Assembly (NCBI GenBank): GCA_023375785.1
Contig: SZWC01018767.1
Location: 6,669-49,142, forward strand
DNA: 42,474 nucleotides
From: Penium margaritaceum
Taxonomy: Eukaryota; Streptophyta; Zygnematophyceae; Desmidiales; Peniaceae
Reading direction: 5' to 3'
The translations under genes were made by a program, and so were the position numbers. The notes beneath the pieces were generated by a model. That model worked only from the letters and a program-made list of their open reading frames with translations, did no database searches and was not told where the DNA came from. Positions 10,145 through 19,866 of this stretch are shown piece by piece. Position 1 is the first letter of the stretch; the number at the start of each line of letters is the position of its first letter.

Positions 10145-11008
10145 TGTTGGTTTCTGTGCATCTCTCATTGTACTCTGTTGTTTCCTCGCTTGAGTACATC
10201 GGCTTGAGTACATCAGCGTGCAGATTACTGACAGCAAGACTTGACGCTACTGGAGTGTCGTTCGGTGGAGCCGACGCACGCTGAGGCCCACTCACCGTTC
10301 GCTGGAGCCTCCTCCCTCTGGCGACGCACTCAGCTCCATCAATAGGCCTCCTTGGCGTTCGGACTGCTGGCAGTCACTACCACTGCAGATGTTGTCTACA
10401 TGCACCTATTATTGTCTCTGGTCGTGGAGTTGCGTCTGCAACATCATGCTGTGCCTAGGGTCCATGTCTCCTGCTGTATGGCCCTGTTTGGTATCACTGA
10501 CTTTCATAGGCACTACGTGGGTTCGGGCAGCCATAACTCTTTGCTGCTATTTTTATAGCTCATTCTGACTGCACGGCTGCGTTTGCAACATGGGTATTAT
10601 GGTATGGTCCAGGTTTTAGGCGAAACGGACGACGCTCGGGTTTTGGGCTGTCGGGCGTCGGGCAGGGCTCACCGAGAAAACCCTACCTGCCAGAAAATAG
10701 GTCTAGGACTATTTTCTGATTAGCTGGTTAGCCGAGTAACAAGTCCTACACTAGTGCAGGGGAGCTAGAACTTGGAGGGGTCTCCCATTGTTGCTCATTC
10801 TTCATTCCTAATCAGTCACTTTCAGTTTTCAGCTGATTTCTGGCGCGAACACTGGCGCGTGCGTTTCTGAGTAACAAACCCAGAGCTTCCAGACTTATAC
10901 TCTAGAGCAGCAAACTTAGGGGGCAGCAGACTTAAGCAACGAGCGTGGACGTCCGCACGCTGTATCAACAACGCTGCTGCCCCAACTTGCTGCCTATGAT
11001 TTCCAGCT
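10145..11008 (+). repeat. Cop-B 3' LTR
   Basis: It begins TGTTGGTTTCTGTGCATCTC and ends TTTCCAGCT, matching 1837-2689 throughout. It carries the same run of inverted repeats (about 10625-10720). It is followed by the 5-bp flank ATGCA and then resumed Cop-A LTR. Confidence 0.88.
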
Positions 11009-11196
11009 ATGCAATGAACCTTTCATTTATTATTCCTCTTTGCAAATTCCACTGAAGCATTCTAACATTTTGCCTTGTGTACCCTAGCTAGACCCTTGCC
11101 ATTGTGTGCACAACTTGTGACTGTCGTCACCGTCTGACTAAGCTCTGACGCCTAGTCAGCGGCAATATCGCTAGGAAGCTTCCACACATTTTCTCT
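11009..11196 (+). repeat. Cop-A 5' LTR, right part
   Basis: This is the continuation of the LTR interrupted at 1836. It aligns with 19677-19866 of the Cop-A 3' LTR, sharing TTTGCCTTGTGT, CTAGACCCTTGCC-like sequence, TTGTGACTGTC and AATATCGCTAGGAA. The LTR end is near the TTCTCT before the primer-binding site. Confidence 0.82.
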
Positions 11197-11208
11197 TGGT
11201 ATGAGAGC
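11197..11208 (+). promoter_or_regulatory. Cop-A primer-binding site
   Basis: TGGTATGAGAGC differs from the initiator-Met tRNA site TGGTATCAGAGC at one base. Cop-C has TGGTATTAGAGC in the same TTTCTCT context. Confidence 0.85.
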
Positions 11209-11367
11209 AGCGAGACTCCTCTCGCTGAGCTACGCCACAGAGACGCAACACCAGCAGCAGCACTGAGAGTCACTCTCGCCGCTGTATCCCGGGACTTGTT
11301 GTAGCCGTTTTTTTCAACGACATCATCACTCAGTCCCCACCACCACATCGGTTGAGCTGCAGCATTT

Positions 11368-11690
11368 ACTAGCTCGAGGAGCAGCAGCAGCAGCACCACC
11401 ACCACCACCAGATGGCAACAGCAGCAGTGTCTAGCTGCGAGCCTGTACATAAAAAAAAAACAAAAAAAAGGAATTGCAGCTCGCAACAGCAGCTTGCGGC
11501 GGCGGCTACGAGCACTAGCAGCCGCGAGTAGCAACAGTAGTGCAACAGCAGTTGCAGCGAAAGAAGCAATAGCGCAGCAGCAATATTGCAAGTGTTGTAG
11601 CAACTACAGCGAAGCAACAGGAACGGATGCAGCATCAGTAGCAGCGCAGCAGTAGTACTACAGCAACATAGTAGCAGCATTGTAGTTGCT
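11368..11690 (+). repeat. Cop-A leader, AGC/AAC triplet tract
   Basis: Imperfect AGC/AAC triplets surround an A-rich block (about 11451-11470). The phrase GCAGCAGTGTCTAGCTGCGA then CCTGTACATA recurs with few changes in Cop-C at 32311-32345, so this is shared family sequence and not chance low complexity. Confidence 0.75.
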
Positions 11691-11781
11691 GCGTTGTTTC
11701 CGCACTACAAAAACTACGCAGCAACACGCAAGCCTGCGTGGCACTACGCTGGCCTGTGCAGCCCCTGCGCAGCCGTGAGCA

Positions 11782-11828
11782 GGGGGTGACGAGGTCACCC
11801 CCACCTGTCACGCGGAAGTTCGCGTGAC
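11782..11828 (+). other. Two adjacent perfect hairpins in the Cop-A leader
   Basis: GGGGGTGAC/GTCACCCCC (11782-11802, 3-nt loop GAG) is followed by GTCACGCG/CGCGTGAC (11807-11828, 6-nt loop). They occupy the place of the 10-bp hairpin in Cop-B. A structural role in the RNA leader is inferred. Confidence 0.6.
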
Positions 11829-11891
11829 CTTCCAAAAAGCAAACGTTGGCGTGAAGAATGCTAGCGATTTTTTCCCTAGCGTAAGAAATCT

Positions 11892-11899
11892 TGACGTCA
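11892..11899 (+). promoter_or_regulatory. TGACGTCA palindrome in the Cop-A leader
   Basis: An exact bZIP-type palindrome, in the same part of the leader as the two copies in Cop-B (4006 and 4102). Confidence 0.4.
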
Positions 11900-12325
11900 T
11901 CATTGGCTGTGCTAACGTCAACAATTTTGGTTTTTTTTTTCTTTTTTTTTTAACGCTTCAACTCCTCAAGAAATACTGTTGGTTTCTCATTCGGAGTATT
12001 TTTTACGTTCGGCCCCATACTAAGCGCTGACATGGCTCTGACCAATGAGAAGGGCAAAGGACCACCAGATCCTTCTTCCTCCTCCTCCGGGGTCATGAGC
12101 CCACGCTCGTAGGCCATTGCGGACATGCGGAGTCAGCAGAATGAGATACGTCATCTACAGCAGCAGCAGACTGACGCCATCCGCACGCTCACTGATCTTC
12201 TTCGGAGTCAGTCCATGGCCCCACAGGACACCTCCGTGCGAGTCGGTGGTGTCACACGTCTTGCATAGAAGTCAGCATCTACACCGAGAAGAACGGCAGG
12301 ATAGGACTCTCCACTTGTTGATCCT

Positions 12326-13117
12326 TTGGAGGAGGACCCTAATATGCCAGGCATGGACAATGACACTCCGGAGAGGGAGATTCACGTACTTCAAGAGTGT
12401 CTTTGCCAGTTGCAGACGCCTTCCGGTTCCCCGTTTGAGGAGATCCGATCTTTGCCTGCGACCTACCTCGGCGACTTTCCTCATCCCGATGTCTTCCCCA
12501 TCCCTCATCTTTCCCATCCTGTGGTTGCTCTCCCTTCGGAGTGGCAACCTAAGGACTTCGAGACACTTTCCCCACGATATATCAGCAAGGACGGCTTTGA
12601 CTGTTGGGAGACCCTCTTCCAGGTCTGGGCCACTTCAGAGGGAATTTGGACCTACTACCACAGTTAGTACCAGGTTATGGACTGTGCTCAGGTGCTGACA
12701 GCGACTCGGGCAATGCGCGGACTTCTTTACGCCATGCCTTGCGAGACTGTCATGGACTTTTGCCCCTTCCTTGGAGAGGCCGGCACAGGCGCGGGTGATG
12801 ACCCACGTCAGGGCTGGGAGCTGGGATTGTCCCTGCTTGCTGCAGAGATGCACGCCACCCGCGCGGCTCACATCCGCGCCTTCCACTGCCTTCGTCAGGG
12901 ACCTGCCAAGCCTGCAGCCGCTTACTGGCGGCGCGCCATGCGCATCTACATGCGCCTTGGGACCGCAGGAGGGGCACAGCTGTGGGCGCTTCGCACGCTC
13001 ATGATCGGAGTTTGTCTTGAGCGTGCCGACATCTTCTTGAGGTACAACGACGCCGCGTTTGAGTTCATCTCCACCTCCCTTCAGCTTCTTCCTTGGGCGC
13101 ATCAACTCTTTCTCTAG
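12326..13117 (+). pseudogene. gag: Cop-A gag
   Basis: Two open pieces (12326-12667 and 12677-13117) are in the same frame, separated only by a TAG at 12665-12667. Together they make a copia Gag of about 260 residues: an N-terminal segment with DNDTPEREIHVLQECLCQLQ, then GFDCWETLFQVWATSEGIWT, and a helical capsid part ending in HCLRQGPAKPAAAYWRRAMR. The layout parallels Cop-B Gag (WAQGEGLWAYY; AYWQRVEDILR). Lys-rich sequence (KGKKSKKKRGSG, 13295-13330) and a zinc-knuckle remnant follow. It is not functional because of the stop, and another stop ends it at 13117. Confidence 0.75.
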
Positions 13118-13387
13118 GTGACATCCGCTTGTGAGGCAGCCGTTGCCCACCAAAAGAGTTCACTTGCTACACCGGTCATCGCGTCACCACCAACGCCTCT
13201 CTTGCAGTTCACTTCTCCATCCTCTGGCATGCCCTCCTCTTCCCCTTCCACCCCAGCTATCACGACTCAGACGCAGGGTGTGGTAACAGTAGCAAAGGGG
13301 AAGAAGAGCAAAAAGAAGCGTGGTTCGGGCCAGCGGCAGTCATTGTAGCAACTGTCATCAGGCAGTAGCAGTGGACGCACTGTTCAC

Positions 13388-13426
13388 TACTACAACTGTG
13401 GAGGCCCTCACCGCTACACCGAGTGC
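13388..13426 (+). pseudogene. gag: Cop-A zinc-knuckle remnant
   Basis: Codons read YYNCGGPHRYTEC. Compared with CX2CX4HX4C, the first Cys is Tyr and one residue is missing between the second Cys and His, so zinc binding is lost. It sits where the Gag nucleocapsid is expected, after the Lys-rich stretch. Confidence 0.6.
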
Positions 13427-13743
13427 CAGCAGCCACTCTTCAAGCTGCACACGCACAGCAGTCTGCGTCGAGCAGCACAACCTCTGGTCGCGCGGCCACC
13501 ACGAGCGCAGCAGTTCCCGTTTCCCCACTAGCAAGCAGTAGAGACACGGACCCCCATGACCGCAACATCGCCGAGCTCCATCAGCTCCTGGCGCTTCGCT
13601 CTCAAGGATGTGCGAGTGTGTGATCATAGCCGGGTGGTTCACAGAATGTTTGTTTATCTATTCTTGTCTCTTGTGATGAGTCATGTGGGGGAGCACAGCT
13701 GGCATGTGATGATGATGGGCCTGACAGTACACATTGGATTTCT

Positions 13744-15750
13744 GTGTCTCACCTGTGCACCCTTCGTCATTCTCCCTCCTCTGCTACCGAGCGCCCGTCT
13801 GCAGCCGAGTGTTCCATTGCGCGTTGTACCGTGACGTCCTCCAGTTGTGATTTGGGTGGCACTTGGATCATGGATTCTGGTGCTTCTCACCACATGACAT
13901 GTCATCGTAGTGACTTTGTTGTCCTCGGTCATATGGCATCTGTTCGTTCCGTTCGCATAGGCTCTGGTCAGTCCTTGCCAGTCCAAGGTGTTGGGGTTGT
14001 GTGCTTCGATGGTCCGTCTGGCCCCTTATGTCTCTCCGGCGTGCTTTTTATGCCTAACCTTGAGCTCAGCTTGCTCTCTGTGTGTGCCTGCACGTTGATG
14101 GGACTCTCTGTGGAGCATATTGCCGACTCCGCAACAGTGACTGCTCTTGATACTCGCACTGTTGTTCTTCGTGCCTCTGTTGTGGATGATATGTATTGTG
14201 TTCCTCGGATCTCTTCTTCTCCTTGCTCCCCTTCCCCTCCTACTCGTGTGTTTGTCACTAGTGTCCTGTCTGCAGAGCACCAGCGCCTGCTGCATCAACG
14301 TTTGTGTCATGTGGGCTTCGACAATGTGTCGAAGCTCATTAGGACACAGCCCTCCCTCGCTCTTGACGCGGCCTCTTTCGAGAAGCCGCCGAAGACCAAT
14401 TGTCTGTTCTGCGCTTAGGGTAAGATGCATCGGTGCACCTACCCTGACTCCCGTTTTCGAGCCCTTCGTCCCCTCAAGCTGGTCCATTTGGACCTTCTCT
14501 GTCCTCTCCCTGTCGAGTCCTTATCCGATCGGGGCCAATATTTCATGACCCTGACCGATGACTTCACCCGGATGCGGTGGGTCTACAGCCTGCGCCCGAA
14601 GAGTGATGCTGCTCTCGTGGTTTGTCTCTGGCTTGTGATGGCTGAGTGTCAGTCTCGCCACTCGATGCATACCTTCCGCTCGGATCGCGGCGGTGAGTTT
14701 CTTGGCAAAATGGATAGTTTCTTTGCCGAGCGCGGGATTTTTCACCAGGTCTCTGCTCCTGCCACTCCTTAGCATAACAGTGTCTCTGAGCGCTTGAACC
14801 GCACCATGGAGGATGCGGTTTGTGCTATGCGGTCTGAGTGCGGTCTCCCGGAACCCTTCGCCTTCGAAGGCTTCGCCTACATGATGTGGGTCTGGAATCG
14901 CCTTCCGCACGGTCCTCTTCCAGACCACGTTACACCGTATGAGCTCTATTTTGGCCACCGTGCCAGTCTGCGTCTTGCTCGTGTCTTCGGCTGAATGGCT
15001 TTTGTGTGGTACACGGAGGATCAGCATGGGTCCGAGGTCTCTCCGCGGGGCCGCTTGTGTGCCTTCGTTGGTATCTCCTCGCGGTTGAAGGCCTGGAGGT
15101 GTTGTGACCCCGCCCGTGGTCGCATTGTTAAGTCCCACGAGGAACTCTTCTTTTAGTATCTCACCTAGCGCAATCTGACCTCAATTGTGTCGATGTCTGT
15201 CACACACGTTCCTACGTGCGAGGTTTCTTGACGGATGGGGGAGTCTAAGGCTACGAGCACCTCCCGTCTGGCTTATGTGTCCGTTCAAGCCCCTTCCATT
15301 TCTCGGTCTCCGGCTCTTGATGTCCTGGTGATCATCGCTATCGGCCTAGAGACCTCTCTCTCCCAGCTTTTCTCCTCTCCTGCACCCATACGCCACACAG
15401 ACACCCCTATCCCTCTCTCCACCGGTACTCTCGTCTCTGTGGGCGGTCCCGCTGCCACTCCCAGTCCTGTGTCTCCCATCATTTCACCAGCCTCTCCTCC
15501 CACTGCATCACCTTTCCCTGTGCCTCAGTCCTCACCGGATGTGGTCGTGCCTGCGGTTAGCCCTTCGAGCCTAGGCTACTTGCATGGGCTCGGTTGTCGT
15601 CTCCGACCGTTGGGCTTTGGAGCTCAGCGAGTGTCAAGTCCCGCACCTAGATACTTCACTCGCAGCATTGCGAGTGGCAATCCCGGCCTAAAGGCCTGCG
15701 TGTCCTGTAGGGCACGATCTCATCGCTCGCAAGTTTTGTACCGCTTGTGA
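13744..15750 (+). pseudogene. pol: Cop-A protease, integrase and linker, one frame with stops
   Basis: One reading frame carries everything from the protease to the linker, broken only by point stops. The protease is WIMDSGASHHMTCH (about 13864-13905); the GAG-pre-integrase module is LLHQRLCHVG (about 14287). The integrase core has LVHLDLLCPLP, FRSDRGGEFLG and SERLNRTMEDAV, giving D, D and E. The linker to 15750 is Ser/Pro-rich. Stops include TAG at 14416 (where copia has CAQGK), TAG at 14770 (TPQQN) and TGA at 14992. No frameshift is needed over about 2 kb, so decay has been mainly by point mutation. Confidence 0.83.
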
Positions 15751-16560
15751 TGCAACAGCTGACCTTGTGGTTGTCAGGCCGAGTTCTCAGGCGTGTGCAC
15801 TCGTAACTCAAAGTGCTCCCTCGTTGATGCCTGATCTGGGTGCATTGAAGGACGCCCTCTAATCACAGGATGCCAACGTTTGGCGTGCTACCTGCTAGGA
15901 TGAGCTTTGTGCCATCCGAGAGCACGCAGTTTATGAGCTAGTCGACCTTCCACATGGGAGGAAGGCGATTCAGGTCAAGTGAGTCTTTTGCAAGAAGGAA
16001 AAGCCGGATGGCTCACTGGAATGCCACAAAGCTCGCTTGGTCATCAAGAGGTACTCTGAGATTGAGGGCGTTGATTACACTGACACCTTTACCCCTGTCG
16101 GCCGCATGACCTGAGCTCACGCTCTGTTTGGTGTGGTGGCTCAGCATGACTAGGAACTGCACCAGATGGATGTGAACAATGTGTTCCCCTATGGCTCTCT
16201 GGATGAGGAGATCTACGTGGCCCAGCCACCAGGCTTTGAGGACGGTGACAAGGTCTGGCGCTTGCGTAAGTCCTTGTACAGACTCAAATAGTCTCCTCGG
16301 TACTAGAACCGGGAGACCACAAGCACTCTGACTTGTGCGGGATATGTAGAGAGCGAGGCACATCCCTCTCTTTTCATCCGACAGGTGCATGAGCGGTTTA
16401 CTGCCATCCTAGTCTATGTGCACGACCTCCTGATCGCGTCTCCCTCCATGGAGGCCATGAACGAGGCCAAGGCGATCCTTCAGACTACGTATAGGATGAA
16501 GGACCTTGGTCCTGTAGCGGTGTTTCTTGGCATAGAGATCGTACGAGACCACAAAAGCCA
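15731..16560 (+). repeat. RT tandem repeat, unit 1
   Basis: First of three head-to-tail copies, about 830 bp. It holds the start of [65 protein letters not shown], and YVHD in place of YVDD. It ends in FLGIEIVRD and then restarts with the sequence TACCGCTTGTGATGCAAC, seen at 15739, 16569 and, with one change, 17398. In-frame stops and the YVHD change make it inactive. Confidence 0.85.
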
Positions 16561-17390
16561 GAGTTTCATACCGCTTGTGATGCAACAATTGACCTTGTGG
16601 TCGTTAGGCTCAGTTCTGAGGCGTGTGCACTCGCCACTCAGAGCTCTCCCTCAGTGGTGCCTGATCCGGGCACATTGAGGGACGGCCTCTCATCAAGGGA
16701 TGCCGACGTTTGGCGTGTCGCCTGCTAAGATGAGCTTCGTGCCATCCGAGAGCACGCAGTTTACGAGCTAGTCGACCTTCCACCTGGGAGGAAGGCGATT
16801 CATGTCAAGTGGGTCTTTCGCAAAAAGCTGAAGCCGGATGGATCACTGGAACGCCACAAGGCTCGCTTGGTCGTCAAGGGGTACTCTTAGATTGAGGGCG
16901 TTAATTACACTAACACCTTTGCCCCTGTCGGCAGCATGACTTCAGCTCACGCTCTGTTTGGTGTGGTGGCTCAACATGACTAGGAACTCCACCAGATGGA
17001 TGTGAACAATGTGTTCCTCCATGGCGCTCTGGATGAGGAGATTTACGTGGCCCAACCACTAGGCTTTGAGGATGGTGACAAGGTCTTGTGCTTGCGCAAG
17101 TCCTTGTATGGACTCAAATAGTCTCCTCGGTGCTGGAAGCGGGAGATCACAGGCACTCTGACTTTTGCGGGATATGTACAGAGCAAGACAGATCCCTCTC
17201 TTTCATCTAATGGGTGTCTGAGCGGTTCACTGCCATCATGGTCTATATGAACGACCTCCTGATCGCGTCTCCCTCCATGGAGGCCATGAAGGAGGCCAAG
17301 GCGGTCCTTCAGACTGCCTGTAGGATGAAGGACCTTGGTCTTGCAGCAATGTTTCTTGGCATAAAGATCGTACGAGACCGCAGAAGCCAG
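16561..17390 (+). repeat. RT tandem repeat, unit 2
   Basis: Second copy of the same RT segment, highly similar to unit 1, with the catalytic motif changed to YMND (about 17247). The period is 829-830 bp and not a multiple of three, so the reading frame is lost at each junction. Confidence 0.85.
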
Positions 17391-18570
17391 AGTTTTGTAC
17401 CGCTTATGATGCAACAACTGATCTTGTGGTCGTCAGGTCCAGTTCTGAGGTGTGTGCACTCGCCACTCACAGCTCTCCCTCGTTGTTGCCTGCTTCGGGA
17501 ACATTAAGGGACGCTCTCTCATCAGAGGATGCCGACGTTTGACGTGTTGCTTGCGAGGATGAGCTTTGTACCATCCGGTAGCACGGAGTTTACGAGCTAG
17601 TCGACCATCCACTCGGGAGGAAGGCGATTCAGGTCAAGTGGGTCTTTCGCAAGAAGGTGAAGCCGGATGGCTCACTGGAACGCCACAAGACTCACTTGGT
17701 CATCAAGGGGTACTCTTAGATTGAGGGCGTTGATTACACCGACACCTTTGCCCCTATCGGCCTCATGACCTCAGCTTGCCCTGTGTTTGGTGTGGTGGCT
17801 CACCATGATTGGGAATTGTACTAGATGGATGTGAACAATGTGTTCCTCCATGGCTCTCTGGATGAGGATGTTTATGTGGCCCAGCCACCAGGCTTTGAGG
17901 ACAGTGACAAGGTCTGGCGCTTGCGCAAGTCCTTGTACGGACTCAAATTGTCTCCTTGGTGCTGGAACCGGGAGATCACAGGCACTCTGACTCGTGCGGG
18001 ATATGTACAGAGTGAGACAGATCCCTCTTGTTTCATCCGACTGGCGCCTGAGGGATTCACTGCCATCCTGGTCCATGTGGACGACCTCCCGATTGCGTCT
18101 CCTTCCATGGAGGCCGTGATGGAGGCCAAGGCGGTCCTCCAACTTGCCTATAGGATGAAGGATCTTGGTCTTGCAGCGGTGTTTCTTGGCATAGAGATCG
18201 TACAAGACCGCAGACGCCGGACGCTTCTGTTGCATCAGGCTGGATACACACACGTTGTGGGGGAGCACTTCAGTGATCTCCTTGGCGCAGTGCCAACGGC
18301 CTCCACACCTCTCACACCTGAAAGGCAGTACGCCCTGAAGGTGGACGATGCCACACAACTCGGGGAGACAGTGGATGTGACCTTGTACCTCCGCCCCATT
18401 GGATCTCTGATGTACCTGGCCACTACCACACGCCCCGACATCGCTTTTGCCGTGAACCTCCTTGTACAGTTTTCACAGGCTCCATGTTCTAGAGCCCTCT
18501 AGGTGACTGTGCGAGTGGTGCGGTACGTGATTTCCACGCCGTACCTCGGACTCTACTTTCACTGGCAGTG
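17391..18570 (+). pseudogene. pol: Cop-A RT, third copy with its 3' continuation
   Basis: Third copy of the repeat. Unlike the others, it continues beyond FLGIEIVQDRRRRTLLLHQA (about 18187) into the rest of copia RT: GYTHVVGEHFSDLLGAVPTA, GETVDVTLYLRPIGSLMYLA and TTTRPDIAFAVNLL. The open part is 17825-18502 (225 codons). The catalytic motif reads HVDD, with Tyr replaced by His. RNase H should follow but LTR sequence begins at about 18579. Confidence 0.82.
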
Positions 18571-18578
18571 CTCAGCTG

Positions 18579-18862
18579 ATTGAAGGTCGCCCCAGAGTCC
18601 TGGATGTTGTCTGGGACCTTTTGCACTTTTTCTGCAGCTTGTAGGATTTTATCTGAGGACTGGCCGTGGCCCCAATTTGCATGTCTTTGCATTGTGTGTC
18701 CACCATTTGTTGCCAGATGCATGCATGTGACCAGTTGTAGCATCCGGCTTGAGATTCTGCACGTGTAGGTTCAGACGACGTAGCGTTCTGACTTGTCTAC
18801 GCTGAGTTACGGCCAAAATAGTAGTTTTGGGCCGGTTTTAGGACAGACCTTGCACTGCCACG
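18579..18862 (+). repeat. Cop-A 3' LTR, left part (5' truncated, split by hAT-1)
   Basis: It matches 1516-1795 of the 5' LTR almost base for base. Its own beginning is missing, and it joins directly to RT sequence. It breaks off at 18862, inside the phrase CTTGCACTG, and resumes at 19653. Confidence 0.82.
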
Positions 18863-19652
18863 TAAGGCTGTACACGGATCCTAGGATCCGTGGCACCTAG
18901 CCATGAATCCAGATCCTGGATCCGGATCCTCGGATCCGGATCCACCCTAGTGGATCCGGCCGGGTTCCACGGATCCTGCACCGGATCCTAGGGGAGGGGA
19001 GAGGGGCAGAAAATGTCGAGAGGTCTGGCCTCAAGACCTGGTGTCCGTTAATGAAACATCCATTTTGAACATCGAAAAGTGTTTGCGTCTCGCGAATGTG
19101 TGCGGTTCGACTTCGCATGAATGTTGACTGCTTCTGCCACGTCATTGCCTAGTCCATATGCGTTATACCTGCCTACACTAGGAGGGCCCGCTTAGTGACT
19201 CATCTGGTGGAATGCCATAGGTCTATTATCAAATCCGACTCCGTGCAGCCAATTAGGATCAGCCGCTCTTGCAGGTGTCGTAAAGGATGACCCTGCAAAC
19301 CCGTACGTGACAAACGAGGCACAAACTACCGTCGGTCTGTGACAGCGCAGCTTCTTGAAGATTGTGTGATAGGTTGACCATTGGATTGATAAGCAGTGAC
19401 TGTTGGTGAGTCAGCATGAAGTACTTGGTGACTCAGTACTTGGTGCTCACTCGGAACTCGGTGCATATAAGTAACCATGGCTGATAAATTATGTGCTGAG
19501 CAAGGAACTGTGAATCTATGTGAATGGATCCGTGGATCCGATGATTTGTGGATCCTGGATCCGGATCCACGGATCCAGATCCAGTATGTGGATCCGACCC
19601 CCAGGTCCGGATCCTCCTGAAGATTTGAGGGTAGGATCCGTGTGCAGCCTTA
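18863..19652. mobile_element. hAT-1: non-autonomous hAT transposon with GGATCC-rich ends
   Basis: A 790-bp insertion. The left end TAAGGCTGTACACGGATCC and the inverted right end (TAAGGCTGCACACGGATCC when complemented) are 21-bp terminal inverted repeats with one mismatch. An exact 8-bp duplication CTGCCACG flanks it (18855-18862 and 19653-19660). Joining the flanks restores Cop-A LTR as seen at 1787-1832. Eight-bp duplications and an A2-G5 terminal pattern are typical of hAT. Subterminal regions on both sides carry many GGATCC motifs (about 18876-18990 and 19525-19640), likely transposase-binding repeats. There is no transposase frame, so mobilisation would need a partner. Confidence 0.92.
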
Positions 19653-19866
19653 CTGCCACGTGTGACACCCGTCGTGCGCCGCGGTAGGTACTTATGCCAT
19701 GGACCTGTCATTTGTCATTCCTCTCTTAAAATGCTATTGAAGCATTGTGACACTTTGCCTTGTGTCCCCTAGCCAGACCCTTGCCGTTGTGTGCACGACT
19801 TGTGACTGTCATCACCGTCTGACCAGGCACTGATGCCTCAGTTAGCAGAAATATCACTAGGAACAC
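19653..19866 (+). repeat. Cop-A 3' LTR, right part
   Basis: It continues the LTR after hAT-1 and aligns with the 5' LTR parts at 1797-1834 and 11009-11185. It stops at CTAGGAACAC, about 15 bases short of the expected LTR end, where LTR-F begins with TGTTAGAG. Confidence 0.8.

Larger units (their letters stand above)
1837..11008 (+). mobile_element. Cop-B: complete but defective Ty1/copia element
   Basis: About 9.2 kb with two LTRs of about 860 bp, a primer-binding site, a long AGC-triplet leader, gag with a zinc knuckle, protease, integrase, a repeat-rich linker, reverse transcriptase, RNase H and a polypurine tract. It interrupts the Cop-A 5' LTR: Cop-A sequence stops at 1836 and resumes at 11009 exactly where intact relatives (for example 19677-19700) run through. 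The 5-bp flanks ATGAA (1832-1836) and ATGCA (11009-11013) are a target duplication with one mismatch. The two LTRs match at roughly nine bases in ten by eye, so the insertion is old. Frameshifts and stops in gag, integrase and RT make it non-autonomous. Confidence 0.9.
1376..19866 (+). mobile_element. Cop-A: outer Ty1/copia retrotransposon, degraded and nested
   Basis: The order is 5' LTR (interrupted), tRNA primer-binding site at 11197, triplet-rich leader, gag, zinc-knuckle remnant, protease, integrase, Ser/Pro-rich linker, reverse transcriptase (tandemly triplicated) and 3' LTR (interrupted). Protease-integrase-RT is the copia order. RNase H is missing: RT similarity stops near 18570 and LTR sequence follows at once, so a deletion removed RNase H, the polypurine tract and the start of the 3' LTR. 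Cop-B is inserted in its 5' LTR and hAT-1 in its 3' LTR, so Cop-A is the oldest layer here. It cannot be autonomous. The outer boundaries are approximate because neither intact LTR end survives. Confidence 0.8.

Noticed and set aside
12665..17723. Altered genetic code with TAG read as Gln
   Set aside because: TAG also stands at Trp positions and TGA at Trp, and other Gln codons remain normal. Mutation explains all cases better.
18897..19145. Minus-strand frame ending in a Gly/Ser/Arg-rich stretch
   Set aside because: It is a translation of GGATCC-type subterminal repeats of hAT-1, not a protein.
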